A DNA stretch of 57,620 nt from an uncultured Burkholderiales bacterium (GCA_903949285.1 CAJAYT010000016.1:1-57620), one strand, 5' to 3'; shown: positions 47,918 to 57,466, counted from the stretch's first letter. Made by a program: numbers and translations. The notes: generated by a model not told the origin, from the sequence alone.

Positions 47918-48552
47918 TGGGGTTGCAACTTAATCTGAAGGGAATCAAAAAAAGTGTCCAACAGCACCTTATTTTGAGCGAGTGGGGACGCGCTAAAGAG
48001 CGCTACTTGGTAAAGCGTGCCGCGGTATCCAAACCACAAGAACTGGGCCTCTATTGCGGACTCGTTTTTAACCCGTACATACTGCGCTTTGGGAGAAGTC
48101 TCAACCTTCAAATCGGGCCAATCACGCAGCTCAAAACCCTCCCTAATGCCCAATGAACTTAGACTTGCACGCTCCCACAGTTGCATCCACTTGTTAAGCG
48201 CAGAATCCGACCCAGCATTTTTTGGCATTTTAAGTTTGGATACTTGCGCCTCGTCTATATAACTCACGGCGAATTGCATTGAATCTTTCTCACAACCCAC
48301 CATGTTGATCTTAATCTCACCCACACCAGGGTCTGCACTCAGTGGAATTTCACGAGAGGCTTCACTGGGTTTGCAAGGCAGCCAAATACTGACTGCAGAA
48401 TCATCAACGCTGATCTCACGCCAATTAAGCCCCTGTGAACACCCGCACATTGCAAAGGCTGATAACAAGGCTGCAGTCCAGCCCACTCCAGTCATCCAAG
48501 TCTTCCAAGCCTTCAGCGCTGTCCTTACCCTGCGTTTCTTTAAAATCTTCAT
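47914..48552 (-). CDS. Predicted lipoprotein of unknown function
   Basis: A 212-residue protein with a basic N-terminus, a hydrophobic stretch and a possible lipobox at AMCGC (Cys36 or Cys38). The mature part is mostly beta-strand-like, with SIWLPCKPSEASREI and ARFLWFGYRGTLYQVALF-like segments (here EAQFLWFGYRGTLYQ). No family recognised. A shorter start (48495) has a better ribosome site (GGAAG) but loses the positive residues a signal peptide needs. Overlaps the MFS gene, suggesting a shared task. Confidence 0.75.
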   Translation of the reverse strand: MKILKKRRVRTALKAWKTWMTGVGWTAALLSAFAMCGCSQGLNWREISVDDSAVSIWLPCKPSEASREIPLSADPGVGEIKINMVGCEKDSMQFAVSYIDEAQVSKLKMPKNAGSDSALNKWMQLWERASLSSLGIREGFELRDWPDLKVETSPKAQYVRVKNESAIEAQFLWFGYRGTLYQVALFSASPLAQNKVLLDTFFDSLQIKLQPQ

Positions 48553-48699
48553 AACACTGATACAGTATCCATTTGTTTTTTACAATACCTTTAAGCCGCG
48601 CAAATCAATTGCGCTCTCTACTTCCCAAAACTGTTGTCATTGTGCCCGTAATCTGTGCACTAAGAACAAAGAGCAGACACCCTTCACTTCAACTCTTTT

Positions 48700-49941
48700 A
48701 TGAACTCTCTTGACGGTATTCGTGTTTTAGATTTATCAAGAGTCCTCGCAGGACCTTGGTGCACCCAAACGCTAGCGGACCTAGGGGCTGATGTGATTAA
48801 AATTGAACGCCCCGGGAGCGGCGATGATACTCGGGGTTGGGGACCACCCTTTTTAAAAGATGACTCGGGTGACGTTACTCAAGAGGCAGCCTATTACCTG
48901 GGCACCAATCGCAACAAACGCTCTGTCACCTGCGACATCGCTAGCCCCAAAGGTCAAGCGCTCATTAGAGCACTCGTCCTTGCGTGTGATGTTTTTATAG
49001 AAAACTTTAAAGTCGGTGACATGAAACGCTACGGACTCGATTATGAGTCTCTTAAAGGTATTAACCCTAAGCTTGTTTACTGCAGTATTACTGGCTTTGG
49101 TCAAACAGGTCCCTATAAAGACCGAGCCGGCTATGACTATGCCGTCCAAGGCATAGGGGGGCTGATGAGCATCACGGGGGAGCGCGATGATTTGGGAGGA
49201 GGGCCGCAAAAAGTCGGTGTTGCGGTTGCAGATTTGTTCACGGGCATGTATTCGTGTGTTGGTATTCTCGCCGCACTTAGACACGCACAATCCACGGGTC
49301 AAGGCCAGTATGTTGATATGGCTCTTTTAGATACGCAAGTTGCTATGCTCGCCAATTTAGGTGCCAACTACTTAACAGACGGTCAATTCACCGGCAAAGT
49401 ACCTACGCGCATGGGCAATGCACATCAAAACATCGTGCCCTACCAAGTCTTTGAGGTTGCGCCTAATGAGGGTCAACGCGATTTCATTATTTTAGCGGTG
49501 GGTAACGATCGTCAATTTGCAAAATTCTGCGAAGTCGCACAAAAGGATTGGCACAAAGATCCAAGGTTCACTTTGAACCAAGACCGGGTGAGGCACAGAG
49601 ATATTTTGGTGCCTGAGCTCCAGGCGTGCCTATTAACAAGGCCAAAGTCTGTCTGGCTACCCGCACTTGAGGCCGCTAAGGTGCCATGCGGCGCGATCAA
49701 TAATTTTGCGGAAGTATTTGAGGATCCACAGGTTAGAGAAAGACAAATGGTGCAAACTTGGGAGCACCCACGCAACACCAAGGTCGAGTTAGTGGCGAGT
49801 CCTTTAAAACTATCACTGACCCCCGTTCAACAAAAACATGCCCCCCCGTTGTTGGGTCAACACACGGAGGAGGTGCTCAAAGAGATTTTGAATCTGAATG
49901 ATTCAGAAATAACGCAGCTCAAAATCGATCAAATTATTTAA
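48700..49941 (+). CDS. Class III CoA transferase (CaiB/BaiF family)
   Basis: Transfers CoA between organic acids, or racemises acyl-CoAs in some relatives. The 413-residue protein has LDLSRVLAGPWCTQTLADLGADVIKIE at the start and the catalytic Asp178 in VAVADLFTGMYS, followed by ALRHAQSTGQGQYVDMALLD. Similar to succinyl-CoA:glutarate or formyl-CoA transferases; the donor and acceptor cannot be told from sequence. A single gene divergent from the lipoprotein gene. Confidence 0.9.
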   Translation: MNSLDGIRVLDLSRVLAGPWCTQTLADLGADVIKIERPGSGDDTRGWGPPFLKDDSGDVTQEAAYYLGTNRNKRSVTCDIASPKGQALIRALVLACDVFIENFKVGDMKRYGLDYESLKGINPKLVYCSITGFGQTGPYKDRAGYDYAVQGIGGLMSITGERDDLGGGPQKVGVAVADLFTGMYSCVGILAALRHAQSTGQGQYVDMALLDTQVAMLANLGANYLTDGQFTGKVPTRMGNAHQNIVPYQVFEVAPNEGQRDFIILAVGNDRQFAKFCEVAQKDWHKDPRFTLNQDRVRHRDILVPELQACLLTRPKSVWLPALEAAKVPCGAINNFAEVFEDPQVRERQMVQTWEHPRNTKVELVASPLKLSLTPVQQKHAPPLLGQHTEEVLKEILNLNDSEITQLKIDQII

Positions 49942-49994
49942 AGTCTTAATGCACCACCGCCCTTTAGAATTTTTATCAATTGTTACGCTTATTT

Positions 49995-50018
49995 CTTCCA
50001 GGCTGGAGGTGTTTTTTT
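49995..50018 (+). terminator. Possible terminator after the CoA transferase gene
   Basis: CTTCC and GGAGG pair over the loop AGGCT (one G-T pair), followed by TG and seven T. The stem is only five pairs, but position, 54 bases after the stop, and the T-run fit a weak intrinsic terminator. Confidence 0.4.
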
Positions 50019-50068
50019 AAACAAGACTTCTCCGTCTTACTGCCAGGTTGCAGTTGGGTAGGGTCCTA

Positions 50069-50530
50069 TTATTTAGCTCTAAAATTTTCGTGACAATTCT
50101 TACAAGCGCCAGCTGTTGCGCCAAATGCTAACTTGAGATCCTCTAGCTTTCCCGTTTTGCTAGCAGCAGCCAGTTTTGCGCTCTCGGTGATCAACTTGTC
50201 CTGAGCATCCTTGAATTTGGCTGCATCGGTCCATATTTCAGCCCTTGCCTTTGTCTCCCCTTTATCCGTACCTTCGCCAAATGCAGTCCAGGGTAATTTG
50301 GACATCACTTCAACTACGGCGGCACTATCGGCTGCAACTTTTGCGTCATATGGAACCTTACCTTGTACCATTGAACCTATCTGGCTAAACTGTGCATTCA
50401 TAATAAAGAGAGCACTTTTTCTGTATTTGATTGCATCTTCTGGCTTACTAAATTGTTGCGCACCTGCTGTCATGATTACAGCGAATGATAAACATAGCCC
50501 CAACAAAAATTTATTGTTTCTAAACTGCAT
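50069..50530 (-). CDS. Cytochrome c', class II
   Basis: A periplasmic haem protein. The 153-residue precursor has a signal peptide (MQFRNNKFLLGLCLSFAVIM, cleavage near AGA) and a single haem site CKNCH at residues 143-147, almost at the C-terminus, which is typical of four-helix cytochromes c'. Role may be electron transfer or nitric oxide binding. Divergent from a cytochrome b gene, its likely partner. Confidence 0.92.
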   Translation of the reverse strand: MQFRNNKFLLGLCLSFAVIMTAGAQQFSKPEDAIKYRKSALFIMNAQFSQIGSMVQGKVPYDAKVAADSAAVVEVMSKLPWTAFGEGTDKGETKARAEIWTDAAKFKDAQDKLITESAKLAAASKTGKLEDLKLAFGATAGACKNCHENFRAK

Positions 50531-50730
50531 AATTAATGCTCCTTGATTAAATTTAAAACTCTACCCACACCATCTCAATAATACTATGCCTTTGATTGAA
50601 CTGCTCACCGCATTTACGAGGTATATTTGGATACTCGATTCACGCACCTAGCTCGTTAAACCAACCCGATTTTCGTAATTCTCCTTACCCTTACCCCACA
50701 CACCATCACCTCACTACATACCCAACGCCC

Positions 50731-51444
50731 ATGAGCCCCAAGCCCCCAACCCTGATATGGGACTTACCCACTCGTATTTTTCACTGGCTGTTAGCCTTCG
50801 TTGTCAGCCTGCAATTCATAACGGGGTTATTAGGGGGAGATTGGCTTACTTGGCACGCCTACCTTGGCTATTTAAGTTTAACGCTCATTCTCTTTAGGAT
50901 TTTTTGGGGATTTTTTGGGGGATATTGGTCACTCTTCAAGAGTTTCGTACCCTCAGTCCATCAATTGTTTAACTTCCTTAAAACCTTTGAGTACTCAAAG
51001 ACTTCAAGTCCTCCGGAATCAACAGTCCTCCAACAAACCACTCAGTTCGCAGGGCACAACCCACTTGGCGCTATCTCGGTTTTAGTCATGCTCCTCAGTC
51101 TCGCGTTACAAGTCCTCAGCGGGATGATGAGCAATGACGATATCGCGTTTGCAGGCCCGCTTACCGCCCACATCAGTAACGATACTGTTGAGTGGATGAC
51201 TTGGTATCACTCTGAAGTTGGTTTTTATTTAATTCTTTTCCTAATCACTCTTCACATCTTAGCGATTGTTTATTACAAAGTTCGCAAGGGTGAGATGCTT
51301 ACTGTGTCAATGATTCACGGGCACAAAAAAATAGAGGCCCCAATCAGGGCCTCAGATGATTCCACCAAAAATAGGATGCTCGCGCTTGCCCTATTCCTAC
51401 TGAGTGGTCTTATTGTTTATTGGGTTCTAACAGTGGTTCAATGA
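50731..51444 (+). CDS. Cytochrome b561-like membrane protein
   Basis: A 237-residue four-helix cytochrome b of the type that accompanies cytochromes c and Ni/Fe-hydrogenases. MSPKPPTLIWDLPTRIFHWLLAF carries the first haem His, and WHAYLGYLSLTLILFRIFWGFFGG, NPLGAISVLVMLLSLALQVLSGM and HSEVGFYLILFLITLHILAIVYY follow. I chose the ATG with the conserved WDLPTRIFHW; the frame is open 45 codons upstream in non-similar sequence. No good ribosome site is seen. Ends one base from the convergent peroxiredoxin gene. Confidence 0.9.
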   Translation: MSPKPPTLIWDLPTRIFHWLLAFVVSLQFITGLLGGDWLTWHAYLGYLSLTLILFRIFWGFFGGYWSLFKSFVPSVHQLFNFLKTFEYSKTSSPPESTVLQQTTQFAGHNPLGAISVLVMLLSLALQVLSGMMSNDDIAFAGPLTAHISNDTVEWMTWYHSEVGFYLILFLITLHILAIVYYKVRKGEMLTVSMIHGHKKIEAPIRASDDSTKNRMLALALFLLSGLIVYWVLTVVQ

Positions 51445-51445
51445 A

Positions 51446-51952
51446 TCAGTGCTTAACCTGAGACAGCATGGTCGCAGCGTCGCTGACCTCAAATTTACCA
51501 GGTCCCTCTATGTTGAGCGTTACCACTTTGCCGTCCTTGACCAGCATGGAGTAGCGGTTACTCCTAAGCCCCATACCGCGCGCGGTAAGGTCAAGTGTTA
51601 AACCTGTCGCTTTGGTAAAGTCTGCGCTACCGTCGGCGAGCAAACGTACTTTACCGACACTTTTCTGATCCCTCGCCCAAGCGCCCATCACAAACGCATC
51701 GTTCACGCTGATACACCAAATCTCGTCAACGCCTGCTGCGACAAACTCATCATGCTTCTCCACGTATCCAGGAACATGTTTAGCTGAACACGTGGGTGTG
51801 AAGGCTCCTGGCAATGCGAAAATAACAATGGTTTTACCTTGAGTCGCCTTAGCCACCTCAACTGGGTTGGGCCCAATACTACAACCTTCACCCTCTACTT
51901 CTGAATATTCCATGAGAGTGGTATGGGGGATTTGATCTCCAATTTTTAGCAT
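51446..51952 (-). CDS. Peroxiredoxin, Prx5 type
   Basis: Reduces peroxides using thiols. The 168-residue protein has the peroxidatic site PGAFTPTCS with Cys55 and its Pro/Thr neighbours, and SVNDAFVMGAW further on. A clear ribosome site AAAGGAG precedes the start. It lies downstream of a strong terminator that ends the ribosomal protein transcript, so it should have its own promoter. Confidence 0.95.
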   Translation of the reverse strand: MLKIGDQIPHTTLMEYSEVEGEGCSIGPNPVEVAKATQGKTIVIFALPGAFTPTCSAKHVPGYVEKHDEFVAAGVDEIWCISVNDAFVMGAWARDQKSVGKVRLLADGSADFTKATGLTLDLTARGMGLRSNRYSMLVKDGKVVTLNIEGPGKFEVSDAATMLSQVKH

Positions 51953-52004
51953 CTATAACTCCTTTGGGTGAAACCCATCAACTTGTTAATACAACCGACA
52001 AAAG

Positions 52005-52043
52005 AAAACGGCTCAAAATACTTATCGTATTGTGAGCCGTTTT
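52005..52043 (-). terminator. Strong intrinsic terminator after rpsQ
   Basis: A 17-pair stem with one mismatch (AAAACGGCTC... with its complement) encloses the five-base loop at 52022-52026. On the minus strand it is followed by TTTTCTTTT, the right polarity to end the rplC-rpsQ transcript 30 bases after rpsQ. Confidence 0.9.
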
Positions 52044-52074
52044 AAGGACTTTTGCTGAACGGGTAATAAAGGGC

Positions 52075-52350
52075 TTACACCAGTTCTGCTTTCTCGATCA
52101 AACGTGTAGCGACCCAATTCTTTGTTTTAGAAATTGGACGGCTTTCAGTTATCTCAATAACATCACCCATGTGATATTCGCTCTTCTCATCATGTGCGTG
52201 GTATTTACTCGATTTGGCAACAATCTTGCCGTAAAGGGCGTGTTTAACACGACGCTCTACGAGTACTGTTACTGTTTTTTCTCTTTTATCGCTAACAACC
52301 TTGCCAATCAAGGTGCGATTGAGGGATTTTTTGGCTTCCGTCATGGTCAC
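52075..52350 (-). CDS. rpsQ: 30S ribosomal protein S17
   Basis: 91-residue small-subunit protein binding 16S r[32 protein letters not shown] and [18 protein letters not shown] are conserved. Its start overlaps the rpmC stop by four bases. Last gene of the S10-type operon here; rplN does not follow. Confidence 0.97.
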   Translation of the reverse strand: MTMTEAKKSLNRTLIGKVVSDKREKTVTVLVERRVKHALYGKIVAKSSKYHAHDEKSEYHMGDVIEITESRPISKTKNWVATRLIEKAELV

Positions 52351-52547
52351 TCCTTAGTTGTTGCAAGCTTTTCAGCGAGGATAGTTTTAGCGCGTGCGAT
52401 GCTGCGCCGTGTTACGCGCAGTTGAGCAGTATTGTTCAACTGTTGCGTGGCTTTTTGCATGCGAAGGTTAAAGTGAGCTTTTTGTAAAGACTTCACTTCT
52501 TCCGTTACACCAGCAGTATCTTTTGCTCTTAATTCAGATGATTTCAT
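52347..52547 (-). CDS. rpmC: 50S ribosomal protein L29
   Basis: 66-residue protein near the peptide exit tunnel. [21 protein letters not shown] and [29 protein letters not shown] are typical L29 helices. Located between rplP and rpsQ. Confidence 0.97.
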   Translation of the reverse strand: MKSSELRAKDTAGVTEEVKSLQKAHFNLRMQKATQQLNNTAQLRVTRRSIARAKTILAEKLATTKE

Positions 52548-52564
52548 AGTTTATTTCTCCTGAA

Positions 52565-52981
52565 TTATTGACCCAACATGCGAGCCACAAAAGTGGTACG
52601 CAGGGGTAGTTTTGCTGCTGCTAAACGGAACGCTTCGCGCGCCAACTCTTCTGATACACCCACGATCTCGTAGAGTATCTTTCCAGGCTGGATTTCAGCC
52701 ACGTAGTACTCAGGATTTCCCTTGCCGTTACCCATACGGACTTCAGCAGGTTTTTGGGAGATTGGTTTATCTGGAAATATACGAATCCAAATACGTCCGC
52801 CACGTTTAACGTGTCTTGAGATTGCACGACGTGCAGACTCAATTTGACGAGCAGTTAAACGACCGCGGTCTGTTGATTTGAGACCAAAGTCACCAAAAGC
52901 AACGGAGTTTCCACGAGTTGCTACACCCGTGTTACGTCCTTTTTGCTCTTTTCTAAATTTACGCCGTGCCGGTTGCAGCAT
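52565..52981 (-). CDS. rplP: 50S ribosomal protein L16
   Basis: 138-residue protein near the A site. [19 protein letters not shown] and [28 protein letters not shown] are universally conserved, including the Arg region that is hydroxylated in E. coli. Two bases after rpsC. Confidence 0.98.
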   Translation of the reverse strand: MLQPARRKFRKEQKGRNTGVATRGNSVAFGDFGLKSTDRGRLTARQIESARRAISRHVKRGGRIWIRIFPDKPISQKPAEVRMGNGKGNPEYYVAEIQPGKILYEIVGVSEELAREAFRLAAAKLPLRTTFVARMLGQ

Positions 52982-52983
52982 GG

Positions 52984-53874
52984 TTATTCTCCTTGGCCGT
53001 CCGCAGCCGTGCCAGTGGATGCGGGCGCGCTAACTTTTCTGACGCGCTTGACGGTGGTTTTAGGGGCATCTGTTGCTTCGAGTGGTTTATCACTTCCATC
53101 ATCAGGTGCGGCATTGGTGCCTGTTGGACGACGACCACCCGTGCGGGCAGGACGATCACTTCCAGGACGACTGTCAGGGCGACGTGCACCACGTGGACGA
53201 CGCTCTTCTTCGGTACGGGGCTCAGCAGCTACAGGCGCATCATTGCGACCCAGAGTGTCACCCTTGTAAACCCAAACTTTTACACCAATAATGCCGTAAG
53301 TCGTTTTGGCTTCTGAGAAACCGTAATCGATATCAGCTCTTAAGGTGTGAAGTGGAACACGACCTTCTCTGTACCACTCAGTTCTTGCGATCTCGATACC
53401 GTTCAAACGTCCAGAGGACATGATCTTGATACCTTGTGCACCCAGGCGCATTGCGTTTTGCATTGCACGCTTCATAGCACGACGGAACATGATTCGCTTT
53501 TCTAACTGCTGAGTAATACTGTCAGCAATCAACTGAGCATCGATTTCAGGCTTACGCACTTCTTCGATATTGACTGCAACTGGCACACCTAAGCGCAACG
53601 CCAGTTCTTTTTTCAGCAACTCAATGTCTTCACCTTTTTTACCAATCACAACGCCTGGTCGTGCTGAGTAAATGGTGATGCGAGCATTTTTAGCAGGTCG
53701 TTCAATCAAAATTCTTGATACAGCCGCGTTTTTCAACTTGGTCTTCAAATACTCACGAACCTTGATGTCTTCTTGCAACATACCAGCGAAATCGCTGTTA
53801 TTTGCATACCAACGACTTGACCAATTTCGGCTCACTGAGAGCCTAAAACCGGTTGGGTGTATTTTTTGTCCCAT
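52984..53874 (-). CDS. rpsC: 30S ribosomal protein S3 with long C-terminal tail
   Basis: Part of the mRNA entry channel. I chose [12 protein letters not shown] as the start, dropping eight upstream residues. The KH domain ([19 protein letters not shown]) and the C-terminal S3 domain to about residue 215 are normal. A further 80 residues, rich in Arg, Pro, Gly, Ala and Glu, follow, so the protein is 296 residues against 233 in E. coli. Extended tails occur in Burkholderiales S3. The tail's DNA is visibly more GC-rich than the core. Confidence 0.96.
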   Translation of the reverse strand: MGQKIHPTGFRLSVSRNWSSRWYANNSDFAGMLQEDIKVREYLKTKLKNAAVSRILIERPAKNARITIYSARPGVVIGKKGEDIELLKKELALRLGVPVAVNIEEVRKPEIDAQLIADSITQQLEKRIMFRRAMKRAMQNAMRLGAQGIKIMSSGRLNGIEIARTEWYREGRVPLHTLRADIDYGFSEAKTTYGIIGVKVWVYKGDTLGRNDAPVAAEPRTEEERRPRGARRPDSRPGSDRPARTGGRRPTGTNAAPDDGSDKPLEATDAPKTTVKRVRKVSAPASTGTAADGQGE

Positions 53875-53887
53875 TATTGTGTACCTT

Positions 53888-54217
53888 TCAGTTGCCAACC
53901 GTCACGTACACATGGCACGTGGGCTTAACGATTTGATTGCCACGACCTTTGGCACGTGCTGTAAAGCGCTTGAGCGAAGGACCTTGCTCAACATAGATAG
54001 TTTTGACCATTAACTCATCAATGTCAGCACCGTCATTATGTTCAGCATTCGCAATGGCAGACTCCAGCACTTTTTTAACAATGCCAGCTGCCTTCTTTTG
54101 CGTGAAGTTCAATATATTTAATGCCTGATCAACTTTTTTGCCTCTGATCAGATCTGCCACTAATCGGCCTTTGTCTACCGATAAACGGACACCTTTGAGG
54201 ACTGCGCGTGTTTGCAT
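53888..54217 (-). CDS. rplV: 50S ribosomal protein L22
   Basis: 109-residue exit-tunnel protein. The start [22 protein letters not shown] is chosen because AAGGAG lies five bases upstream; another ATG two codons earlier is inside that site. [22 protein letters not shown] at the end is typical. Confidence 0.97.
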   Translation of the reverse strand: MQTRAVLKGVRLSVDKGRLVADLIRGKKVDQALNILNFTQKKAAGIVKKVLESAIANAEHNDGADIDELMVKTIYVEQGPSLKRFTARAKGRGNQIVKPTCHVYVTVGN

Positions 54218-54226
54218 AACCACTCC

Positions 54227-54505
54227 TTACTTCTTTTGGACTTTTTTGTCCGCAGGGTGACCTTTGAAAGTGCGAGTCAAGGCAAATTCGCCAAGCTTGT
54301 GCCCTACCATTTGGTCGGTTATATAAACAGGAACGTGTTGCTTTCCGTTGTGGACTGCAATCGTTAACCCTATAAATTCAGGCAGGATCATCGAACGACG
54401 TGACCATGTCTTAATTGGCTTTTTATCTTTGATGGCTACAGCTTTATCAACTTTAGTCATCAAGTGGTGATCCACAAAGGGACCTTTTTTAAGCGAACGT
54501 GTCAT
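54227..54505 (-). CDS. rpsS: 30S ribosomal protein S19
   Basis: 92-residue protein of the 30S head. [42 protein letters not shown] and [14 protein letters not shown] are conserved. Between rplB and rplV. Confidence 0.98.
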   Translation of the reverse strand: MTRSLKKGPFVDHHLMTKVDKAVAIKDKKPIKTWSRRSMILPEFIGLTIAVHNGKQHVPVYITDQMVGHKLGEFALTRTFKGHPADKKVQKK

Positions 54506-54516
54506 TTGCTATTCCC

Positions 54517-55341
54517 TTATTTCTTACGACGCGAAACAATCATGACTTGCGTCCGCTTGTTGTTACGAGTTCTATAACCCTTGGTCAAATTACCCCAAGG
54601 ATCCACTGGTGCACGACCTTCTCCGGTCTTACCTTCACCACCACCGTGTGGGTGATCAACAGGGTTCATAGCCACACCGCGAACTGTCGGACGGATACCC
54701 ATCCAACGCTTCACACCGGCTTTACCCAACTGACGAAGGCTGTGCTCTTCGTTGGCTACTTCACCAATCGTTGCTCTGCACTCAATATGGATCTTTCTCA
54801 CCTCACCAGAGCGCATGCGCACCTGAGCGTAAGTTCCTTCACGAGCCAACAGAGTCGCTGAAGCTCCAGCTGAGCGTGCAATTTGCGCTCCCTTGCCAGG
54901 CTTAATTTCGATACAGTGAATAGTTGAACCCACTGGAATATTTCGAATAGGAAGTGTGTTTCCAGCGCGAATTGGCGCCTCGGAGCCACTCATGATTGTT
55001 GCACCGACCTCGAGGCCACGTGGAGCAATGATGTAGCGACGCTCACCGTCTGCATAGCAAACGAGAGCAATGTGCGCAGTACGGTTTGGATCGTACTCAA
55101 CGCGCTCAACTTTTGCTGGAATTCCGTCCTTACCGCGAACAAAATCAACAACACGGTAGTGATGCTTGTGACCACCACCTTTGTGTCTTGTTGTAATGTG
55201 TCCGTTGTTGTTACGCCCAGCCTTTTGAAACTGTGGCTCTAACAACGGTGCAAATCCAGGACCCTTGTACAAGTGATCTCTAGTCACTTTCACCACAGCA
55301 CGCTGGCCGGGTGAAGTTGGTTTCATCTTAATGACAGCCAT
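54517..55341 (-). CDS. rplB: 50S ribosomal protein L2
   Basis: 274-residue protein needed for subunit association and peptidyl transfer. [21 protein letters not shown] starts the protein; the C-terminal [22 protein letters not shown] includes the universally conserved His-rich loop. Normal length. Confidence 0.98.
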   Translation of the reverse strand: MAVIKMKPTSPGQRAVVKVTRDHLYKGPGFAPLLEPQFQKAGRNNNGHITTRHKGGGHKHHYRVVDFVRGKDGIPAKVERVEYDPNRTAHIALVCYADGERRYIIAPRGLEVGATIMSGSEAPIRAGNTLPIRNIPVGSTIHCIEIKPGKGAQIARSAGASATLLAREGTYAQVRMRSGEVRKIHIECRATIGEVANEEHSLRQLGKAGVKRWMGIRPTVRGVAMNPVDHPHGGGEGKTGEGRAPVDPWGNLTKGYRTRNNKRTQVMIVSRRKK

Positions 55342-55343
55342 GA

Positions 55344-55676
55344 TTAAGCAGACTCCCCAGAAAGGTTGAGCTCTTGGCCAGGCTTGAGCGTGACATAGGC
55401 CTTACGGATATTGTCGCGACGACCCATTGAGCGCCCAAAGCGTTTTGACTTCCCTTTAATGGACACCACTGAAACACCCTTAACCTCTACCTTGAACATC
55501 AGTTCAACAGCAGCTTTAATTTCGGGCTTAGTCGCATCCTGCAAAACTTTAAAAGTAACCGTATTGTTCTTCTCTGCAACCATGGTTGCCTTTTCAGAAA
55601 CAATGGGCTCTACCAGAACCTTCATCAAACGACCTTCGTCGTAGACGGTACCGTGCGTGTTGTGTCCGTAACTCAT
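55344..55676 (-). CDS. rplW: 50S ribosomal protein L23
   Basis: 110-residue exit-tunnel docking protein for trigger factor and [28 protein letters not shown] and [17 protein letters not shown] are typical. The 17-residue N-terminal lead before MKVL is usual in Comamonadaceae. Its start overlaps the rplD stop by four bases. Confidence 0.97.
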   Translation of the reverse strand: MSYGHNTHGTVYDEGRLMKVLVEPIVSEKATMVAEKNNTVTFKVLQDATKPEIKAAVELMFKVEVKGVSVVSIKGKSKRFGRSMGRRDNIRKAYVTLKPGQELNLSGESA

Positions 55677-56293
55677 GCGAACATCTCCTTGAGTTTGTCC
55701 ATCGCACCCTTAGTCACTAGAATCTTTTTATAGTGAACCAAAGACAGAGGATCTGCATAACGAGCCTCAACAACTAACACGTTGGCAAGATTTCTAGATG
55801 CCAAGTACAAATTGTCATCCACCTCATCAGCAATGACCATCACTGAGGATAGATTCATTGCTTTGAATTTAGCGGCTAGCAATTTTGTCTTTGGAGAATC
55901 AACCTTTAGTGTGTCAACAACCGCAAGTCTTCCTTCTCTCGCCAACTGGGAGAATATAGAAGCCATACCGGCTCGGTACATCTTTTTGTTGATTTTTTGA
56001 GTGAAATTCTCGTCCGGCATGTTCGGGAAAATACGACCTCCGCCTCTCCACAATGGAGACGAGGTCATACCAGCACGAGCGCGGCCCGTACCCTTTTGAC
56101 GGAATGGCTTTTTAGTAGAGTGCTTGACCTGCTCACGGTCTTTTTGCGCTCTCGTACCTTGCCTTGCATTGGCTTGAAACGCAACTACGATTTGATGAAC
56201 CAAATCTTCGTTGTAATCACGGCCAAATACTGTTTCAGGTGCGTCGTACTTCGCAGACGCTTGTCCTTGATCATTTAGGAGTTCTAATTGCAT
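55673..56293 (-). CDS. rplD: 50S ribosomal protein L4
   Basis: 206-residue protein lining the exit tunnel; in E. coli it also represses the S10 operon. [26 protein letters not shown] is the conserved loop. Its ATG shares one base with the rplC stop. Whether autoregulation exists here is unknown. Confidence 0.98.
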   Translation of the reverse strand: MQLELLNDQGQASAKYDAPETVFGRDYNEDLVHQIVVAFQANARQGTRAQKDREQVKHSTKKPFRQKGTGRARAGMTSSPLWRGGGRIFPNMPDENFTQKINKKMYRAGMASIFSQLAREGRLAVVDTLKVDSPKTKLLAAKFKAMNLSSVMVIADEVDDNLYLASRNLANVLVVEARYADPLSLVHYKKILVTKGAMDKLKEMFA

Positions 56294-56976
56294 TAGTTAG
56301 CTCCCTTTGATTCTGATTTTGATACAGCCTTGATTGCGTGACGCACAGTCACGTAACCACCAGACGCTCCGGGCACAGCACCCCTGATCATGAGCAACTG
56401 TCTAGCCTCGTCAATGCGAATAACGTCGAGGTTTTGAGTTGTAACGGTTACATCACCCAAGTGTCCTGACATCTTCTTACCTGGAAACACACGCCCAGGA
56501 TCTTGCGCCATGGAGATGGATCCAGGAACATTGTGCGAACGGCTATTACCGTGAGATGCACGCTGCGACTTGAAGTTATGACGCTTAATCGTGCCAGTAA
56601 AGCCCTTACCAATGGAAGTACCCTGTACATCCACCTTTTGACCCACTTGAAACACGTCCGTCACAGGCACGGAAGTACCAGCCTGATACTTTCCTGCCGT
56701 ATCAGTTGTTACTCTAAATTCTTGTGTAATTTGACCTGCCTCGACACCTGCCTTAGCCAAGTGTCCGGCCTGCGCCTTGGTGACGCGTGATGCGCGGCGC
56801 TGTCCAAACGTAACCTGCAAGGCTACGTATCCATCATTTTCCTGGGTTTTGACCTGGGTGACGCGGTTATTAGATACATCCACCACAGTGACAGGAACAG
56901 TGTCCCCCTCATCTGTAAATAGGCGCATCATGCCAACCTTGCGGCCCAGCAATCCCAAACGATTGCTTTGACTCAT
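56293..56976 (-). CDS. rplC: 50S ribosomal protein L3
   Basis: 227-residue protein that nucleates 50S assembly. [26 protein letters not shown] opens it, and [47 protein letters not shown] is the conserved tip. It is the first gene after an internal terminator and promoter, and so the likely head of the rplC-rpsQ transcript. Confidence 0.98.
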   Translation of the reverse strand: MSQSNRLGLLGRKVGMMRLFTDEGDTVPVTVVDVSNNRVTQVKTQENDGYVALQVTFGQRRASRVTKAQAGHLAKAGVEAGQITQEFRVTTDTAGKYQAGTSVPVTDVFQVGQKVDVQGTSIGKGFTGTIKRHNFKSQRASHGNSRSHNVPGSISMAQDPGRVFPGKKMSGHLGDVTVTTQNLDVIRIDEARQLLMIRGAVPGASGGYVTVRHAIKAVSKSESKGAN

Positions 56977-57053
56977 TTTTTTCTCCAGTTCCTTACACCA
57001 CGCTCACTACAATTGGCAAACGTGTTTTGATTGTGAAGGCGGTTAATCGAACC

Positions 57054-57069
57054 CTGCAATATTTTGCAG
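57054..57069 (-). promoter_or_regulatory. Small hairpin at the start of the rplC leader
   Basis: CTGCAA and TTGCAG form a six-pair stem with a four-base loop immediately after the predicted transcription start. It might stabilise the mRNA or take part in leader control; no direct match to the E. coli S10 leader was recognised. Confidence 0.4.
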
Positions 57070-57077
57070 AGCCTTAA

Positions 57078-57106
57078 ATTGTAACACGAAAAAAGAAGGG
57101 GCGCAA
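57078..57106 (-). promoter_or_regulatory. Predicted promoter of the rplC operon
   Basis: On the minus strand TTGCGC and TACAAT are spaced by exactly 17 bases, with a start near 57071 and a leader of about 95 bases before rplC. The -35 lies inside the 3' arm of the rpsJ terminator stem. Confidence 0.65.
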
Positions 57107-57117
57107 TCTTGCGCCCC
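57088..57117 (-). terminator. Intrinsic terminator after rpsJ
   Basis: An eight-pair stem GGGGCGCA/TGCGCCCC with a four-base loop is followed on the minus strand by TTCTTTTTT. It begins 20 bases after the rpsJ stop, so the tuf-rpsJ transcript should end here. Confidence 0.88.
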
Positions 57118-57137
57118 TGTCTTATGAATTAGTTGGC

Positions 57138-57452
57138 TTATTGCAACTTAATTTCTACGTCGACTCCAGCCGGCAGGTCCAACTTCATCAACGCATCAAC
57201 TGTTTTATCTGTAGGATCAACAATATCCATCAATCTTTGATGGGTACGAATTTCAAACTGATCACGGCTTGATTTGTTAACGTGTGGTGAACGCAAAATA
57301 TCAAAACGCTTCATGCGAGTTGGCAGTGGAACGGGGCCCTTGACAATGGCGCCTGTTCTTTTTGCGGTATCCACGATTTCAGCTGCAGATTGGTCGATTA
57401 ATTTGTAATCAAACGCCTTAAGCCTAATACGAATTTTTTGTTTGGTTGACAT
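57138..57452 (-). CDS. rpsJ: 30S ribosomal protein S10
   Basis: 104-residue protein that also acts in antitermination as Nus[36 protein letters not shown] and [28 protein letters not shown] are conserved. It follows tuf by 14 bases and is separated from rplC by a terminator. Confidence 0.98.
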   Translation of the reverse strand: MSTKQKIRIRLKAFDYKLIDQSAAEIVDTAKRTGAIVKGPVPLPTRMKRFDILRSPHVNKSSRDQFEIRTHQRLMDIVDPTDKTVDALMKLDLPAGVDVEIKLQ

Positions 57453-57466
57453 GGTGATTATTCCCT

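Noticed and set aside
50897..50921. Tandem repeat of a GGATTTTTTGGG unit in the cytochrome b gene
   Set aside because: It encodes FWGFFGG, a variant of the conserved RxxWGxxG helix region, so protein constraint explains it.
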